Assembly (NCBI RefSeq): GCF_003432485.1
Contig: NZ_QVNQ01000002.1
Location: 1 to 64,000, forward strand
Direction: 5' to 3'
DNA: 64,000 bases
Source of the DNA: Actinomadura spongiicola
GTDB taxonomy: Bacteria; Actinomycetota; Actinomycetes; Streptosporangiales; Streptosporangiaceae
Under the pieces are notes generated by a model. It had not been told where the DNA came from, ran no database searches, and saw only the letters and a list, made by a program, of their open reading frames with translations. Positions 15,163 to 24,225 of the stretch are shown here, piece after piece (the stretch's first letter is position 1; every line of letters starts with the position of its first letter). The translations under genes and the position numbers were made by a program.

Positions 15163-17829
15163 TAGGTCGGTGAGTAGCTTGTGGGTTCGGTCGTCGGGTT
15201 CGGTGTCGATGTTGGCGAGGTGGAGTGTCAGGAGTTGGTAGGTGCGTCGGGCGGCATCAAGGCGGCCAAGGTCGGTCTCTATTTTCATGATGGATTGGTA
15301 GAGGGGTTCGGCGTAGGGGTCGTGGGTGATGGCCTGTTCGAGGGCGGCGAGGGCTTGCTCTGGGTGGCTGTGTCGGAGGAGCTGGGCGAGGCGGGTCAGG
15401 GCTTCGATGACGGCTCGGCGTAGGTGTTCGCGGTGGTTCTCGACCCAGTCGTAGGTGAGGTCGGCGGCGAACTCGGCGGTGTAGAGATCGGCTATGCGTT
15501 TCAGTGCGTCGATGCGTGCGGTGTCGGTGTCGGCGTGGCGGGCTTGGGTGAGCGCGGTGTTGAGGTGCTGTTGGTCGACGTCGATGTAGCTGGGGTCGAG
15601 GTGGTAGCGGCCTGCGGTGCGGATGAGGTACATGGGCTCGCGTACCCCGGTTGCGGTGCGGAGTGTCTTGCGGATGTTGGCTACGGCCGTGTTGAAAGCG
15701 TTGGTCGCGGCGTCGGGTTGGTGGTCGGGCCACAGTGCGGTTATGGCTTGCTCGCGGGTGATCCCGCGGGGCTCGGTGGCGAGGTAGGCGAGCAGGTCGC
15801 GGGCGCTGCGGCGGACTCCGGTGGTGATGGGTCCGTCGGTGGTGTGCAGGCGGACGGGGCCGAGGACTTGGAGACGGATTGGGCGAGTCTGGTCCTGGCC
15901 GGTGGGAGCGAGGGTGAGTGTCTCGGTGGACGCGTTCTCGCTGTGGGTGGTTGCTCGTGTGGTGGCGGGCCTGGGTGTTGGGGGTGGGGCGGTGGACGTT
16001 TCTGGCTCGGGTGCTCCGATGGCGGTGCGGAGGGTGTGGAGCATGGCGTTGGCGTCATCGCTGGTCAGGTGGAACAGGTGTGCTCCGGTGAGCGTGTCGG
16101 CGAATGGTCCTTCGGCGCGGGTGACGGTGGAGTCTTCGGTGAGGTGCAGGGTGGTGCCCGTGGGGGCGGGGCCGAGGATGAGTGTGCCGAAGCCGTAGCG
16201 GTGGCCGAGATGGGTGACGGCCTGGAGAGCGCCTGGTGTGGGGTCGGGGACGGTGGCGGTCAGGAGCAGGGTGGGCAAGGGTTCGGCGGGGTCGGTGGCG
16301 CGTAGTGCGATCAGGTCGGGTTGGTCGGCGGCTTCCATGAGCTGGGCGCGGTGCGCGATCTCGGCCTCCAGTTCGGGGATGGCCGTGGAGCAAGTGGGGG
16401 TGAGGGTGAGTCCTGGAATGCCGTCGAGGGCGGTGCCCGGGAAAAGGGTGTCGGCGTCTGGCTGGGGGATGAGGAGCTCGGCGCGGTCGCGGGGTGCCTT
16501 GGCGAGGAGTTCAGTGGTGATGGCTCGGGCTGCGGCGTGCGCGCCGTCGCCGGTCAGGCCGAGGGTGAGTCCGGCGAACGGCAGGGTGATGGTGGTGTTG
16601 TCGCGGGTGCCCAGAGTGATGCTGTCGGGTGGCGGTGTGGTGCGGTCGAGTGCGATGAGGTCGGCGTCGGAGGGGACGGGGGCGTCGTGGGCGGCGTAGG
16701 TGCGGTCCAGGTGGGCCTTGCGGGCCTGGGCGACCGGGGCGGGTGCGGGCTGGTCAGCGGGAGCGTCCTGGGCGCTGTTGCGGTATTGGCGGCGCCGGTG
16801 CAGGCGGGTGGCGGCGACGGCGAGGCTGAGCGCGGCGGCGAGACCGATACCGATGTGGGAGCCGGACGGCAGGGTGATGCCCGGATTGTTTGGGTTTCCG
16901 GAACGCGCTGTCGTCGGCACTGGGGTGGACGGCGGGTTCTCTACGGGCGATGCGACGACCGGGGCCGGTACTTCCGAAGGCCGGTTCCCAGGGGTGCCGC
17001 GACCTTCCCGGGGAGCGTGCGTCGGGCGGTCGTAAGAGCGGTGTCGCTCGGACGTCGGGAGACGTTCGGAGTGGGAGCCGCGTTCTGGCGGAGGGTCTTC
17101 GATATTCGTGCGGGCGGGTGGGAGTCGGATTCGCTGGCCGGGGCTGATCTCGTCGGGATCGGTGAGGGCCGGTACTCCGGGCGGCTGGTCGATGGTCCGG
17201 CTTGCAGCGAAAATCTTGGTGTAACGGCCGCCGGAGCCGTAGGCGCGGCGGGCCAGGCTCCACAGTGTGTCGCCACGGTGGACGATTTGGGTCCGCCCTG
17301 CGGGTTGTTCGGGTGGCGGGGTGGGCGGCGTGTCGTCTCCGAGCAGCGGTTCCCACTCGGGGCTCCGGGAGGGGGACGTACTGGGCCCGTCGGTGGGTGG
17401 CGTGTCAGCGGTGACGACCTGGGTGGCGGCCGACGCGGGAGTCGTGAGAACCGTGGCGCTGCTGAAGATGAGAGTGATGGCGGCGAGCAAGTCCCGTGCC
17501 AGTTGTTGCGCTGGCCGGACTGGACGCGGCAGCGCGGGCGCGGTGTGCCCGGCCAGGCAGCCGACGGCCTCGGTGCAGGTCGCGATCGTGAACACGACCC
17601 ACGCCGACCACCCGAGAAGCCGCACCACCGACAGGAACAGCCGGTTGCCGGTGTCGGGCCGCATGAGCGTGGCCGTCACCTGCTCCCAGGATGGAACGTG
17701 GTCTGGTAGCGGGGAGCCGGCCACGGCGTACAACCCGATCGGGACACCGACCAGCAGTACGGCACAGATCAGCAGAGCGCAGAATCCTCGCAGGATCTCG
17801 GTGATCCGGGTGGGAGGGGCAACAGTCAT
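15145..17829 (-). CDS. LysM and BTAD-domain membrane regulator
   Basis: 894 residues. Two N-terminal membrane segments (FCALLICAVLLVGVPIGLYA; WSAWVVFTIATCTEAVG) precede a Pro-rich linker, a LysM domain (IVHRGDTLWSLARRAYGSGG ... ISPGQRIRLP, about residues 185-245) and another hydrophobic segment (IGIGLAAALSLAVAA). The C-terminal ~250 residues hold an OmpR-like winged helix (LQVLGPVRLHT...GVRRSARDLLAYLA) and a bacterial transcriptional activator domain. Such proteins close actinobacterial Tad-pilus loci and may sense the cell wall. ATG 17829 overlaps the upstream stop as ATGA. The last codons (LPSQGR and TGA) are CRISPR-repeat sequence, so the native C-terminus has been replaced. Confidence 0.85.
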   Translation of the reverse strand: MTVAPPTRITEILRGFCALLICAVLLVGVPIGLYAVAGSPLPDHVPSWEQVTATLMRPDTGNRLFLSVVRLLGWSAWVVFTIATCTEAVGCLAGHTAPALPRPVRPAQQLARDLLAAITLIFSSATVLTTPASAATQVVTADTPPTDGPSTSPSRSPEWEPLLGDDTPPTPPPEQPAGRTQIVHRGDTLWSLARRAYGSGGRYTKIFAASRTIDQPPGVPALTDPDEISPGQRIRLPPARTNIEDPPPERGSHSERLPTSERHRSYDRPTHAPREGRGTPGNRPSEVPAPVVASPVENPPSTPVPTTARSGNPNNPGITLPSGSHIGIGLAAALSLAVAATRLHRRRQYRNSAQDAPADQPAPAPVAQARKAHLDRTYAAHDAPVPSDADLIALDRTTPPPDSITLGTRDNTTITLPFAGLTLGLTGDGAHAAARAITTELLAKAPRDRAELLIPQPDADTLFPGTALDGIPGLTLTPTCSTAIPELEAEIAHRAQLMEAADQPDLIALRATDPAEPLPTLLLTATVPDPTPGALQAVTHLGHRYGFGTLILGPAPTGTTLHLTEDSTVTRAEGPFADTLTGAHLFHLTSDDANAMLHTLRTAIGAPEPETSTAPPPTPRPATTRATTHSENASTETLTLAPTGQDQTRPIRLQVLGPVRLHTTDGPITTGVRRSARDLLAYLATEPRGITREQAITALWPDHQPDAATNAFNTAVANIRKTLRTATGVREPMYLIRTAGRYHLDPSYIDVDQQHLNTALTQARHADTDTARIDALKRIADLYTAEFAADLTYDWVENHREHLRRAVIEALTRLAQLLRHSHPEQALAALEQAITHDPYAEPLYQSIMKIETDLGRLDAARRTYQLLTLHLANIDTEPDDRTHKLLTDLPSQGR

Positions 17830-18221
17830 GGCCGGGTAGGTCCTTGTACTCCGGTGATCAGGTTCGCAGTCGCGGCTCCTTCGGCGCGCAGGTGGCTGAT
17901 CCCGATGAGGGGAAGGAAACGTGCGGGCCGGGTGATGGTGACGTGGACTTGGATGGCACGTGTCCCCGACATGGTCACGGTGCTGGTGTAGCCGCCCGTC
18001 CGAAGGTAGGCACGGGCGGCGTGGATCGCGGCGCGACGGTCGACGGTGAAGGTGCCGTCGGTGTAGGCGCGGTCGAGATCGATGCGGCTCGCACCGGCTC
18101 GGGCCGCCTCCTGCGCGACGGTCCCGGCGTCATGGCGGGCTTGGAGTTTCTGCTCGATGTCGACGACCGCGCCGAAGAACACCACCACGGCCAACGTGAG
18201 GATCATGGCGAAGATGCTCAC
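17826..18221 (-). CDS. TadG/TadE-like pilus assembly protein
   Basis: 131 residues if GTG 18221 is used: VSIFAMILTLAVVVFFGAVV membrane anchor, then QARHDAGTVAQEAARAGASR, typical of pseudopilin-like TadE/TadG proteins. In-frame sequence upstream reads HQRGDDSTVSIF. The family usually has RGDxGSVSIF at this point, so the true start is probably further upstream, but I see no ATG/GTG/TTG there with a ribosome site. It is the third of three consecutive TadE/G-like genes. Confidence 0.75.
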   Translation of the reverse strand: MSIFAMILTLAVVVFFGAVVDIEQKLQARHDAGTVAQEAARAGASRIDLDRAYTDGTFTVDRRAAIHAARAYLRTGGYTSTVTMSGTRAIQVHVTITRPARFLPLIGISHLRAEGAATANLITGVQGPTRP

Positions 18222-18288
18222 GGTGCTGTCATCCCCGCGCTGGTGGGCCTTGGATGAGCCGCGTGTGTGGAAGCGAGGGCCATGGTGG

Positions 18289-18783
18289 TCACCGCGCCCG
18301 GTAGATGTCGATCGGGGACCGGTGGGTCTTGGTGACGATCCGGGCGCCGGGCATGCCGGGCAGGGCGATGTCGGTGAGCCTGATCACGCAGGTCACACGC
18401 GCCGCGACCGATCCGGCGTTGCCGACGGGTCGATGGAACCCGGCAAGGTCGAGCCGGACGGTCGGGGTGCAGTGCAGACCTCGGTCACGCAGCGTGGTCA
18501 TCGCACTGGATGTGGCGTCCTTGTGTGCTTGGGCGGCGGTCCGGGCGATGGAGGCGTGGCGGGCGGCGTCAGCGGCGGCCTGGGTCACGATGGCGCCGCC
18601 CTGCTGAACCCGCATCGCCATCAGCAGACCGGCCAGGAACGCGACGAACAACGGTGCGATGATGGCGACTTCGACCGCGGCGTTTCCAGCGTCCGGCGCG
18701 AAGGCCGACTTGAGGCGTCTGAGACCGGCTGTCGGTGTTGCCCGGGTCCCGCCTGCCGGGCTCGGGGACTGGGGTTCATCCAT
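18289..18783 (-). CDS. TadE-like pilus assembly protein
   Basis: 164 residues. After a 30-residue basic N-terminus comes DAGNAAVEVAIIAPLFVAFL, the TadE signature in which a conserved Glu follows the processing region. Then a membrane segment and QAAADAARHASIAR follow. The Tad apparatus uses such minor pseudopilins to initiate Flp fibre assembly. It overlaps the preceding gene by 8 bp. Confidence 0.8.
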   Translation of the reverse strand: MDEPQSPSPAGGTRATPTAGLRRLKSAFAPDAGNAAVEVAIIAPLFVAFLAGLLMAMRVQQGGAIVTQAAADAARHASIARTAAQAHKDATSSAMTTLRDRGLHCTPTVRLDLAGFHRPVGNAGSVAARVTCVIRLTDIALPGMPGARIVTKTHRSPIDIYRAR

Positions 18784-19249
18784 CGGGGACCACGCCTCCC
18801 GGGTTTAGTTTCGGGGGCTCTCCGGAACGAGTGGGCTCGCGAGCTTCGACAGTGAATCGTTCGTGGGCGCCGCGAGCCGTGCGGCTGATGCCTATGTGGA
18901 CGCCGGGCAGTAGGGACGGGGCCTGGCCGTTCACGCGAACGGTCACGGTCGTTCCGGCCGACAGCGTGACGCTCGGGGCTCGCAGGACGGGCTCGGCGTC
19001 AGCGAAGGCCAAGGCCGCGGCGCGTCCCTGAGCGGGAGTGTGCTCGTAGGCGCGGGCGACGCGCAGTCCTTCCTCGGCGGCCGCGAGCGCGACGTCGCGA
19101 GCGACCGACACCAGCGCCGCCTGGACCAGTGCGAGGACCAGTAGGCCGACGGCCGGGAACAGGATCGCGGTGGTGATGGTCGCCGATCCGGCGTCCCGGC
19201 GGCACCAGGCCTTGAGCCGGGCTGTGGACGTGGGGATGTGCGGGGTCAT
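18776..19249 (-). CDS. TadE/G-like pseudopilin
   Basis: 157 residues. RRDAGSATITTAILFPAVGL lacks the conserved Glu of the companion TadE and has Thr in its place, then VALAAAEEGLRVARAYEHTP. Size and domain order match actinobacterial TadE-like proteins. ATG 19249 overlaps the pilin stop as ATGA. The missing Glu suggests it is a minor subunit that is processed differently. Confidence 0.72.
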   Translation of the reverse strand: MTPHIPTSTARLKAWCRRDAGSATITTAILFPAVGLLVLALVQAALVSVARDVALAAAEEGLRVARAYEHTPAQGRAAALAFADAEPVLRAPSVTLSAGTTVTVRVNGQAPSLLPGVHIGISRTARGAHERFTVEAREPTRSGEPPKLNPGGVVPDG

Positions 19250-19470
19250 GGGCCGGTGGCTCCGGGGATCTTGTCGATCCAGCCTTCGACCTTCTCCGAG
19301 GCGGTGAGGTAGACGGTAAAGGCGAGCCCGGCGAACCCGGCCACGATGATGATCGTTTCGACTGTGCTGGAACCCCGGTCAGGGTCCTCGTGCAGCCTGG
19401 TGAGCAGGCGTTGGCGATTGTTGAGCGCCGCGACCGCGAGCCTCACGGTCACAGTGGTGAGCTTGTGCAT
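19246..19470 (-). CDS. Small Flp-type pilin
   Basis: 74 residues: basic N-terminus, then DRGSSTVETIIIVAGFAGLA, a Flp-pilin-like segment with Glu at position +5 relative to the hydrophobic helix, then a short tail. Position between tadC and the tadE-like genes and its size support the major structural pilin. Prepilin peptidase is not encoded in the visible locus. Confidence 0.78.
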   Translation of the reverse strand: MHKLTTVTVRLAVAALNNRQRLLTRLHEDPDRGSSTVETIIIVAGFAGLAFTVYLTASEKVEGWIDKIPGATGP

Positions 19471-19495
19471 GGTTCCCCCCGAAGTGTGCGGTGGT

Positions 19496-20392
19496 TCAGC
19501 CGGTTCCCAGGAGCTTGGAGAAGAACGGGAAGCCGATCAGGATCACGAAGCCGAGCATGAGCAGGGAGGTCGGCACCCACGCCGCGGTGGTGCGGGCGTT
19601 GGCCTCCGACCGCGCAGCCGCCGACGCCTCGTGCCTCATCGCGGTGATCTTCGCGACCAGGACGTCGTGCATTCTGGCGCCCTCGTTCCCGGCGATCTGC
19701 GCGGTGTGCGCCAGGTCGATCAGGTCGGACACGTTGATCTGTTCGCCCAGGTCGGCCAACGCGCGCCAGGGTTGCTGCTGGGCATGGCGGGCGCGGGTGA
19801 GCGCGTGATGGACGCGTTGGAACGGCCACCCGTCGCTAATCTTCGCCGGTTCCTCCAAAGCGGCGTTGAGGGCGGCGCCCGCCTCGCGCTCCAGAACGAC
19901 CAACTGTAGGTAGGAGGTGAAGGCGTAGCGGAAGTCCCGGCGGCGTTGCCGGGCGGCCGAGCGGACCCTGTGGTCCGGGACCATCGCGAATACCACGGCA
20001 GGCACCAGCCCTGCCACCGCAGGGAACGTCCAGGACGGTATTCGCCCGGCCGCGGTCGCCAGGGCGGTGAGCAGTGCGGGTACGGCAAGGCCGACGAGGA
20101 AGAGGACGAGCTTGTCGAGCATGAACCGCTCGACGCTGCGTCCCAGCAGGGCCAGGTCGGCGCGAGGGACGGCGAGCACACCGGCCGGACGGGCCAGGTG
20201 CTCGGCCAGCCACCGTCCCAGGCGCTCGCTGCCGCTGTCCGCCTTGGTCGGCGGAAGGGCGGACGGCAGCGGCGTGGGCTGGATCCGAGCCAGGGCGGCG
20301 TCCAGCCGTGGCGGCGCGGGCCACAGCTCGCGCACGATCACGACCACGCCCAGCGCCCCCAGACAGCCGAGCAGCGCGGCGATCGCGGTCAT
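19496..20392 (-). CDS. tadC: TadC-like inner-membrane pilus protein (type II secretion F domain)
   Basis: 298 residues. N-terminal membrane segment (AIAALLGCLGALGVVVIVRE), two central segments, and the conserved T2SF block (FTSYLQLVVLEREAGAALNA ... LADLGEQINVSDLIDLAHTA), ending with a C-terminal membrane helix. TadC pairs with TadB as the inner-membrane platform driven by TadA. Its ATG (20392) lies 1.5 kb from the tadB stop because of an inserted island; elsewhere these two genes are usually adjacent. Confidence 0.85.
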   Translation of the reverse strand: MTAIAALLGCLGALGVVVIVRELWPAPPRLDAALARIQPTPLPSALPPTKADSGSERLGRWLAEHLARPAGVLAVPRADLALLGRSVERFMLDKLVLFLVGLAVPALLTALATAAGRIPSWTFPAVAGLVPAVVFAMVPDHRVRSAARQRRRDFRYAFTSYLQLVVLEREAGAALNAALEEPAKISDGWPFQRVHHALTRARHAQQQPWRALADLGEQINVSDLIDLAHTAQIAGNEGARMHDVLVAKITAMRHEASAAARSEANARTTAAWVPTSLLMLGFVILIGFPFFSKLLGTG

Positions 20393-20508
20393 CGCGGGAC
20401 CCCTGGAAGAACCTTTGCCGCACGGTTCATTTCTACTGCTTTGAGTTCTCTGTGGCGCGAGGTGCGCTGGCAGGGCGGGGTACCTGGTAGTGGCGGTTTA
20501 GTTCGATC

Positions 20509-20847
20509 TTGTTGTTGCAGCCCAAACACGAGCGCCACCGCCGCTGGCCTGGCAGTCTCAACCCGCACTTTCTCCTGCACTTGCTGAGCGCCTCGGACGT
20601 TGGCCCGGTCAGCCGTAACTGGATCAACAGGCGCCTCAATGTGTTTGCCGGAGCCGGATGCCAGGACCGCATCGTCGACGAAGCCCTCGCCACCGGCGGC
20701 GACCTGCGCCGCCTCTGTGACCTGTTCAGCGTGACCATCGCCACCGCCGAGCACTATGCCGCTGTGCTCAACTATCCTTGCCTGGCTACCGACGGGCCCA
20801 GCACGAGTTCCCAAACCGAAGTCCCGGTCACTCAACACGGCGAGTAG
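20509..20847 (+). pseudogene. Integrase-like relic (C-terminal fragment)
   Basis: The frame LLQPKHERHRRWPGSLNPHF ... NWINRRLNVF ... DRIVDEALATGGDLRRLCDL...TAEHYAAVL resembles the distal end of actinobacterial phage-type integrases, which close with a 'GGDxRRLCDLFG...' helix-turn-helix-like motif. No catalytic domain is present upstream and no ribosome site precedes it. It sits next to the pentapeptide gene inside the tad locus, so it is the likely remnant of the agent that delivered this island. Confidence 0.5.
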
Positions 20848-20973
20848 CCACCTACTGAAGCCCCCTGCCCAGCAGCCTTCAACTGGAAAAGGCCTTCGAC
20901 ACAGTCTTTGTACTGCCAGGCTGAAGGCGGTGGGCTCCCGATCCGATTCGCCCGGAGCTGGGAAGGTAGAGAT

Positions 20974-21924
20974 ATGATGGAACGGCTCGTATCGTGGAAA
21001 GTTGTCCTGGCCGCTCTGGGGCTGGTGTTGCTGCTCTTGGCGATCGTTCTCTTCGTTCCACGCATGGCCTACCCACCGCTGTCGGCCACGGAGTTGCAAG
21101 GGGTAAGCGCCGCCGACAAACGCATCGAACTCCAACACGCCCGAGGCCAACTCCAAGGCGCGTTCCGTGGCCAGTTGCTGCAAGCTCTCGCTGGTCTGTT
21201 CATCATCGCCGGATCGGTAGCAGCGTGGCAGCAAGTCAGAGTCGCTCGCGACGGGCAAATCACCGAACGGTTCACTCGCGCGATCGAACACCTCGGCGAC
21301 GAGAACCGCGGTATACGGATCGGCGGACTCTATGCGCTCGAAAGAATCGCGAATAACTCGCCCAGTGATCGGGCAACGATCCAGCGCACGATCGGGGCCT
21401 TTGTTCGAAACAATGCCGCCTGGCCAGTTGGTGCACCTGACGGACCGGAGCATCCAACCCCTGACGTAGACGAGTCGATTCCATGGCTGCAAATTCGTGC
21501 CTTTGATATCCAAACCGCCGTAGCCATCCTTGGGCGCCGTCCACCCTCCAAAGAACAGCCTGTCCTGCACCTGTCCCGGTGTGATCTGCGAAGCGCCGGC
21601 CTGGCCGGAGCAACATTGCCCAGCACACAGATGCGCCACGCAAACCTCGCCAGAGCCCAGATGGACGGATGCTTGCTTGAAAACAGCAACCTCTACGACA
21701 CCGATCTTCGCGGAGCGAGCCTCCGAGGTGCTCACATGGCCAACGTGATACTCCGCAACGCGTATCTCCAAGGAGCCAACCTCAGTCGTGCAGATCTGCG
21801 AGGTGCTGATCTCCGGGGAGCCAACATGGAAGGGGCCGTGCTCGCTGGCACCAACCTGTCCGGCGCGGTCCACGACGCCACGACGACCTGGCCGAGCAAC
21901 TACACACCCCAGCCAACTCCATGA
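20974..21924 (+). CDS. Membrane-anchored pentapeptide-repeat protein
   Basis: 317 residues from ATG 20974 (GGGAAGG upstream); an earlier start at 20908 lacks a ribosome site. Two hydrophobic segments (VVLAALGLVLLLLAIVLFVP; LLQALAGLFIIAGSVAAW) flank a loop. A cytoplasmic segment RFTRAIEHLGDENRGIRIGG...ALERIANNSP and a right-handed beta-helix of pentapeptides (LARAQMDGCLLENSNLYDTD ... LSRADLRGADLRGANMEGAV) follow. The RFxxAIxQLG plus pentapeptide order is widespread in actinomycetes, with unknown function. It is transcribed against the tad operon that it interrupts. Confidence 0.88.
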   Translation: MMERLVSWKVVLAALGLVLLLLAIVLFVPRMAYPPLSATELQGVSAADKRIELQHARGQLQGAFRGQLLQALAGLFIIAGSVAAWQQVRVARDGQITERFTRAIEHLGDENRGIRIGGLYALERIANNSPSDRATIQRTIGAFVRNNAAWPVGAPDGPEHPTPDVDESIPWLQIRAFDIQTAVAILGRRPPSKEQPVLHLSRCDLRSAGLAGATLPSTQMRHANLARAQMDGCLLENSNLYDTDLRGASLRGAHMANVILRNAYLQGANLSRADLRGADLRGANMEGAVLAGTNLSGAVHDATTTWPSNYTPQPTP

Positions 21925-21934
21925 CCCGAAGGGT

Positions 21935-22855
21935 CTAGGCCCGCTCATTAAAGCTCGCCCTTCCTGGGTTCGGGCTGGAAAACCCTTCAGATTTCGCGAA
22001 CTCCCGGGGTTTGTGGAGGAAGCGGGCACCGGTCGACAGGACCGACAGGTGCCTCATCCACCACAACCCCACCGCGTAGATGGCGGCGACGACCGCCAGC
22101 ACGAGCTGCCCGAGCGGGGTGTCGTACGGGCCGGCGAGCGTCCGCGAGGTGGCGAACAGCAGACTCAGACCGCCGACGGACGTCACGATCACGATCAGGG
22201 TGGTGCGCAGACCGGCGCGTTCGGCCTCCACATCGCGGCGGACGATGACCTCCTGCTCGACGGCGGTGGCGAGCAGGCTCAGTGCTTCGCGGGTTCCGGG
22301 GCCGCGACGGCGTGCGGCCAGGATCAATGCGCAGGCGATCAGGTCACCGATCGAGTCGTCGAGCTCGTCGGCAAACGCTCGTAGCGCCTGCTCTGTCCCG
22401 GCGTGATTGTTCAGACGGCCCGCGAGCGCTTGAACTTGGGGACGGATGGGGACGGGAGCGACGCGGAGGCTGTCGGCGAGGGCCTGTTCGAGGCCGCGGC
22501 TGGCACCGATCATCTCCGCCAGCCGCCGCGACCACTGCGCCAGCGCCTCCAGCCGGGCGATGCGTTGCTGCGGCGCGTGTCCCGACAGCATCGGCGGCAA
22601 CGCGTACGCTCCGCAGGCGACCGCAAGGGCGGCCACCGGCCATCCGGTCAGCCACCACACCGCCAACCCGGCGACGGCCCCGGCCAGCCACCGGTTCCGG
22701 CGTTCCGGTGAAGCCGCGGACCTCGCCAGCGCCAGCGACCGTGACAGCGGACGCGACGCTGGGGCATCGGCATCGGTGTTTCGGACGCCGACGGCGAGCG
22801 CGGCGACGCCGAGGGCACCGCAGCAGCCGGTGAGCGCGGCCAACAGATCCGTCAT
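21935..22855 (-). CDS. tadB: TadB-like inner-membrane pilus protein (type II secretion F domain)
   Basis: 306 residues from ATG 22855, which overlaps the tadA stop as ATGA. Paired N-terminal membrane segments, a cytoplasmic T2SF domain (LEALAQWSRRLAEMIGASRG ... LIACALILAARRRGPG ... VEQEVIVRRDVEAERAGLRT) and two C-terminal membrane helices. The last ~20 residues (EFAKSEGFSSPNPGRASFNE) are unlike the family and lie at the edge of the inserted island, so the C-terminus may have been altered by the insertion. Confidence 0.85.
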   Translation of the reverse strand: MTDLLAALTGCCGALGVAALAVGVRNTDADAPASRPLSRSLALARSAASPERRNRWLAGAVAGLAVWWLTGWPVAALAVACGAYALPPMLSGHAPQQRIARLEALAQWSRRLAEMIGASRGLEQALADSLRVAPVPIRPQVQALAGRLNNHAGTEQALRAFADELDDSIGDLIACALILAARRRGPGTREALSLLATAVEQEVIVRRDVEAERAGLRTTLIVIVTSVGGLSLLFATSRTLAGPYDTPLGQLVLAVVAAIYAVGLWWMRHLSVLSTGARFLHKPREFAKSEGFSSPNPGRASFNERA

Positions 22856-24225
22856 GACCAGCCACCGCCCATCACGGCCGGTTCGGCGGCCAGCAGGTCT
22901 GGGTCGAAACCGTGCTCGGTCAGGTCGGCGAGCAGGGCGGCACTGAGGTGTCCGCCCGCTGGGGTGGCGCGTCCGTCCTCGCCGGGGACGAAGATGTGGT
23001 TGCGAGTCGGTTCCGCCGAGTCCGCGGGCGGTCCGACCTCCATCACGTGGGAGACGAACCGGTCGTTGCTGACCGGATCCCGCCGCAGGTACGCCACCAG
23101 CGGTTCGGCCAGGCCGAACATCAGGTGTAGATCTGCGGCGGACATGCCGAGGTCGGCACGGCGACCGAGTTGCACCACCCGGGTGAAGACGTGTTCGGGA
23201 CGGTGGACGTGCAGTGTGCACATCGAGCCGCGTGCCCCCGAGTACATCACTTCCAGCATCGGCGCGAGCTCTCCGTGCCGTGCCTCGCCCACGATCACCC
23301 GGTCTGGGTTCAGCCGGAGGCAGGCTGGCACCAGATCTTGCAACCGCACCTGCCCCGCCCCTTCGGCGTTGGCTTGACGCGCCTCCAGCGCGACCACGTC
23401 CGGGTGCCGGTGCGCCAGGCTCGGGTCGTCCAGGAACAGTTCGAAGTCGCTCTCCAGTGTGATCACCCGCTCGGAGGCAGGAATCTCTCCCGCCAGAGCG
23501 CGCACCAGCGTGGTCTTGCCGGTGTTGACCTCTCCGCACACGATGATGTTCCGCCGCGCCCGCACCGCTGCCGACAGGAACCCGCGCAACGTAGGTGACA
23601 GCGTCCCGCGGTCGGTGAGCTGCTCCAGAGTGACGTCGACCAGGCGGTGCACTCTGATCGCCAGGTGGGGACGCCGCGACACCCAGCCCACGACCGCCAG
23701 CCGCACCCCGCCGGGCAGCGCGACGTCCAGCAGCGGAGAGGCGTGCGAGAACTCCCGGCCGGAGTTGCCGCGCCGTGCCAGCAACTGCACCCACTCGATC
23801 AGGTCCTCGTCGGACTCGGCGACCGCCGGGCCGGGCTCCTTCACTCCGCTGGTGTAAGTCACCCACGTTTCCCGACAGCCGTTGACGACGATGTTCTCCA
23901 CATCCAGGCTGTCCAGGTACGGCTGCAACGGCCCCAGCCCGAACCGGCGATCGAACACCACCCGCGCTACCTGCCGCTGGACTTCGACCGGCACCTCTCG
24001 TCCTGCCGACATCTGCTCGTGCGCCCACAATTGGGCCTGCGCTTCGACCAGTTGCCACGCCCGTTCCCGATCCGGGCCGTCGGTCAGGACGTCCGCCAGC
24101 CGTGTCGACACCTCACGCGCGGCCGCCCACACGCGGGTTCCGTAAGACGGAGCAGTTGGGGCCGCACTACTGGTGGGATCGACGGGAGTGGGCGATGCTG
24201 GAGCGATCCAAGGCGTTCCCGTCAT
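22852..24225 (-). CDS. tadA: TadA/CpaF-type pilus assembly ATPase
   Basis: 457 residues from ATG 24225. N-terminal domain with RFGLGPLQPYLDSLDVENIV and VNGCRETWV, then Walker A GEVNTGKTTLVRAL, Asp box ITLESDFELFL, Walker B-like LRLNPDRVIVGEARHGEL and His box GSMCTLHVHRPEH. These are the diagnostic motifs of the secretion ATPase family. Family members usually have GGTGSGKTT in the P-loop; GEVNTGKTT is slightly divergent but keeps GKTT. It powers polymerisation of Flp pilin. It overlaps the tadZ gene by about 59 bp. Confidence 0.93.
   Translation of the reverse strand: MTGTPWIAPASPTPVDPTSSAAPTAPSYGTRVWAAAREVSTRLADVLTDGPDRERAWQLVEAQAQLWAHEQMSAGREVPVEVQRQVARVVFDRRFGLGPLQPYLDSLDVENIVVNGCRETWVTYTSGVKEPGPAVAESDEDLIEWVQLLARRGNSGREFSHASPLLDVALPGGVRLAVVGWVSRRPHLAIRVHRLVDVTLEQLTDRGTLSPTLRGFLSAAVRARRNIIVCGEVNTGKTTLVRALAGEIPASERVITLESDFELFLDDPSLAHRHPDVVALEARQANAEGAGQVRLQDLVPACLRLNPDRVIVGEARHGELAPMLEVMYSGARGSMCTLHVHRPEHVFTRVVQLGRRADLGMSAADLHLMFGLAEPLVAYLRRDPVSNDRFVSHVMEVGPPADSAEPTRNHIFVPGEDGRATPAGGHLSAALLADLTEHGFDPDLLAAEPAVMGGGWS

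Noticed and set aside
15257..16305. Open frames antisense to the LysM-BTAD gene
   Set aside because: High GC opens all frames. Only the minus-strand frame has domain structure.
20974..21924. Pentapeptide protein as a Qnr-type resistance protein
   Set aside because: Qnr proteins lack membrane helices and have longer repeat stacks; this one has two N-terminal helices and the common RFxxAIxHLG arrangement.
20389..22029. Long minus-strand open frame (546 codons)
   Set aside because: It lies antisense to the pentapeptide gene. Its repeats (VGSLEIRVAEYHVGHVSTSE and similar) are mirror images of the pentapeptide codons, and it has no ribosome site.
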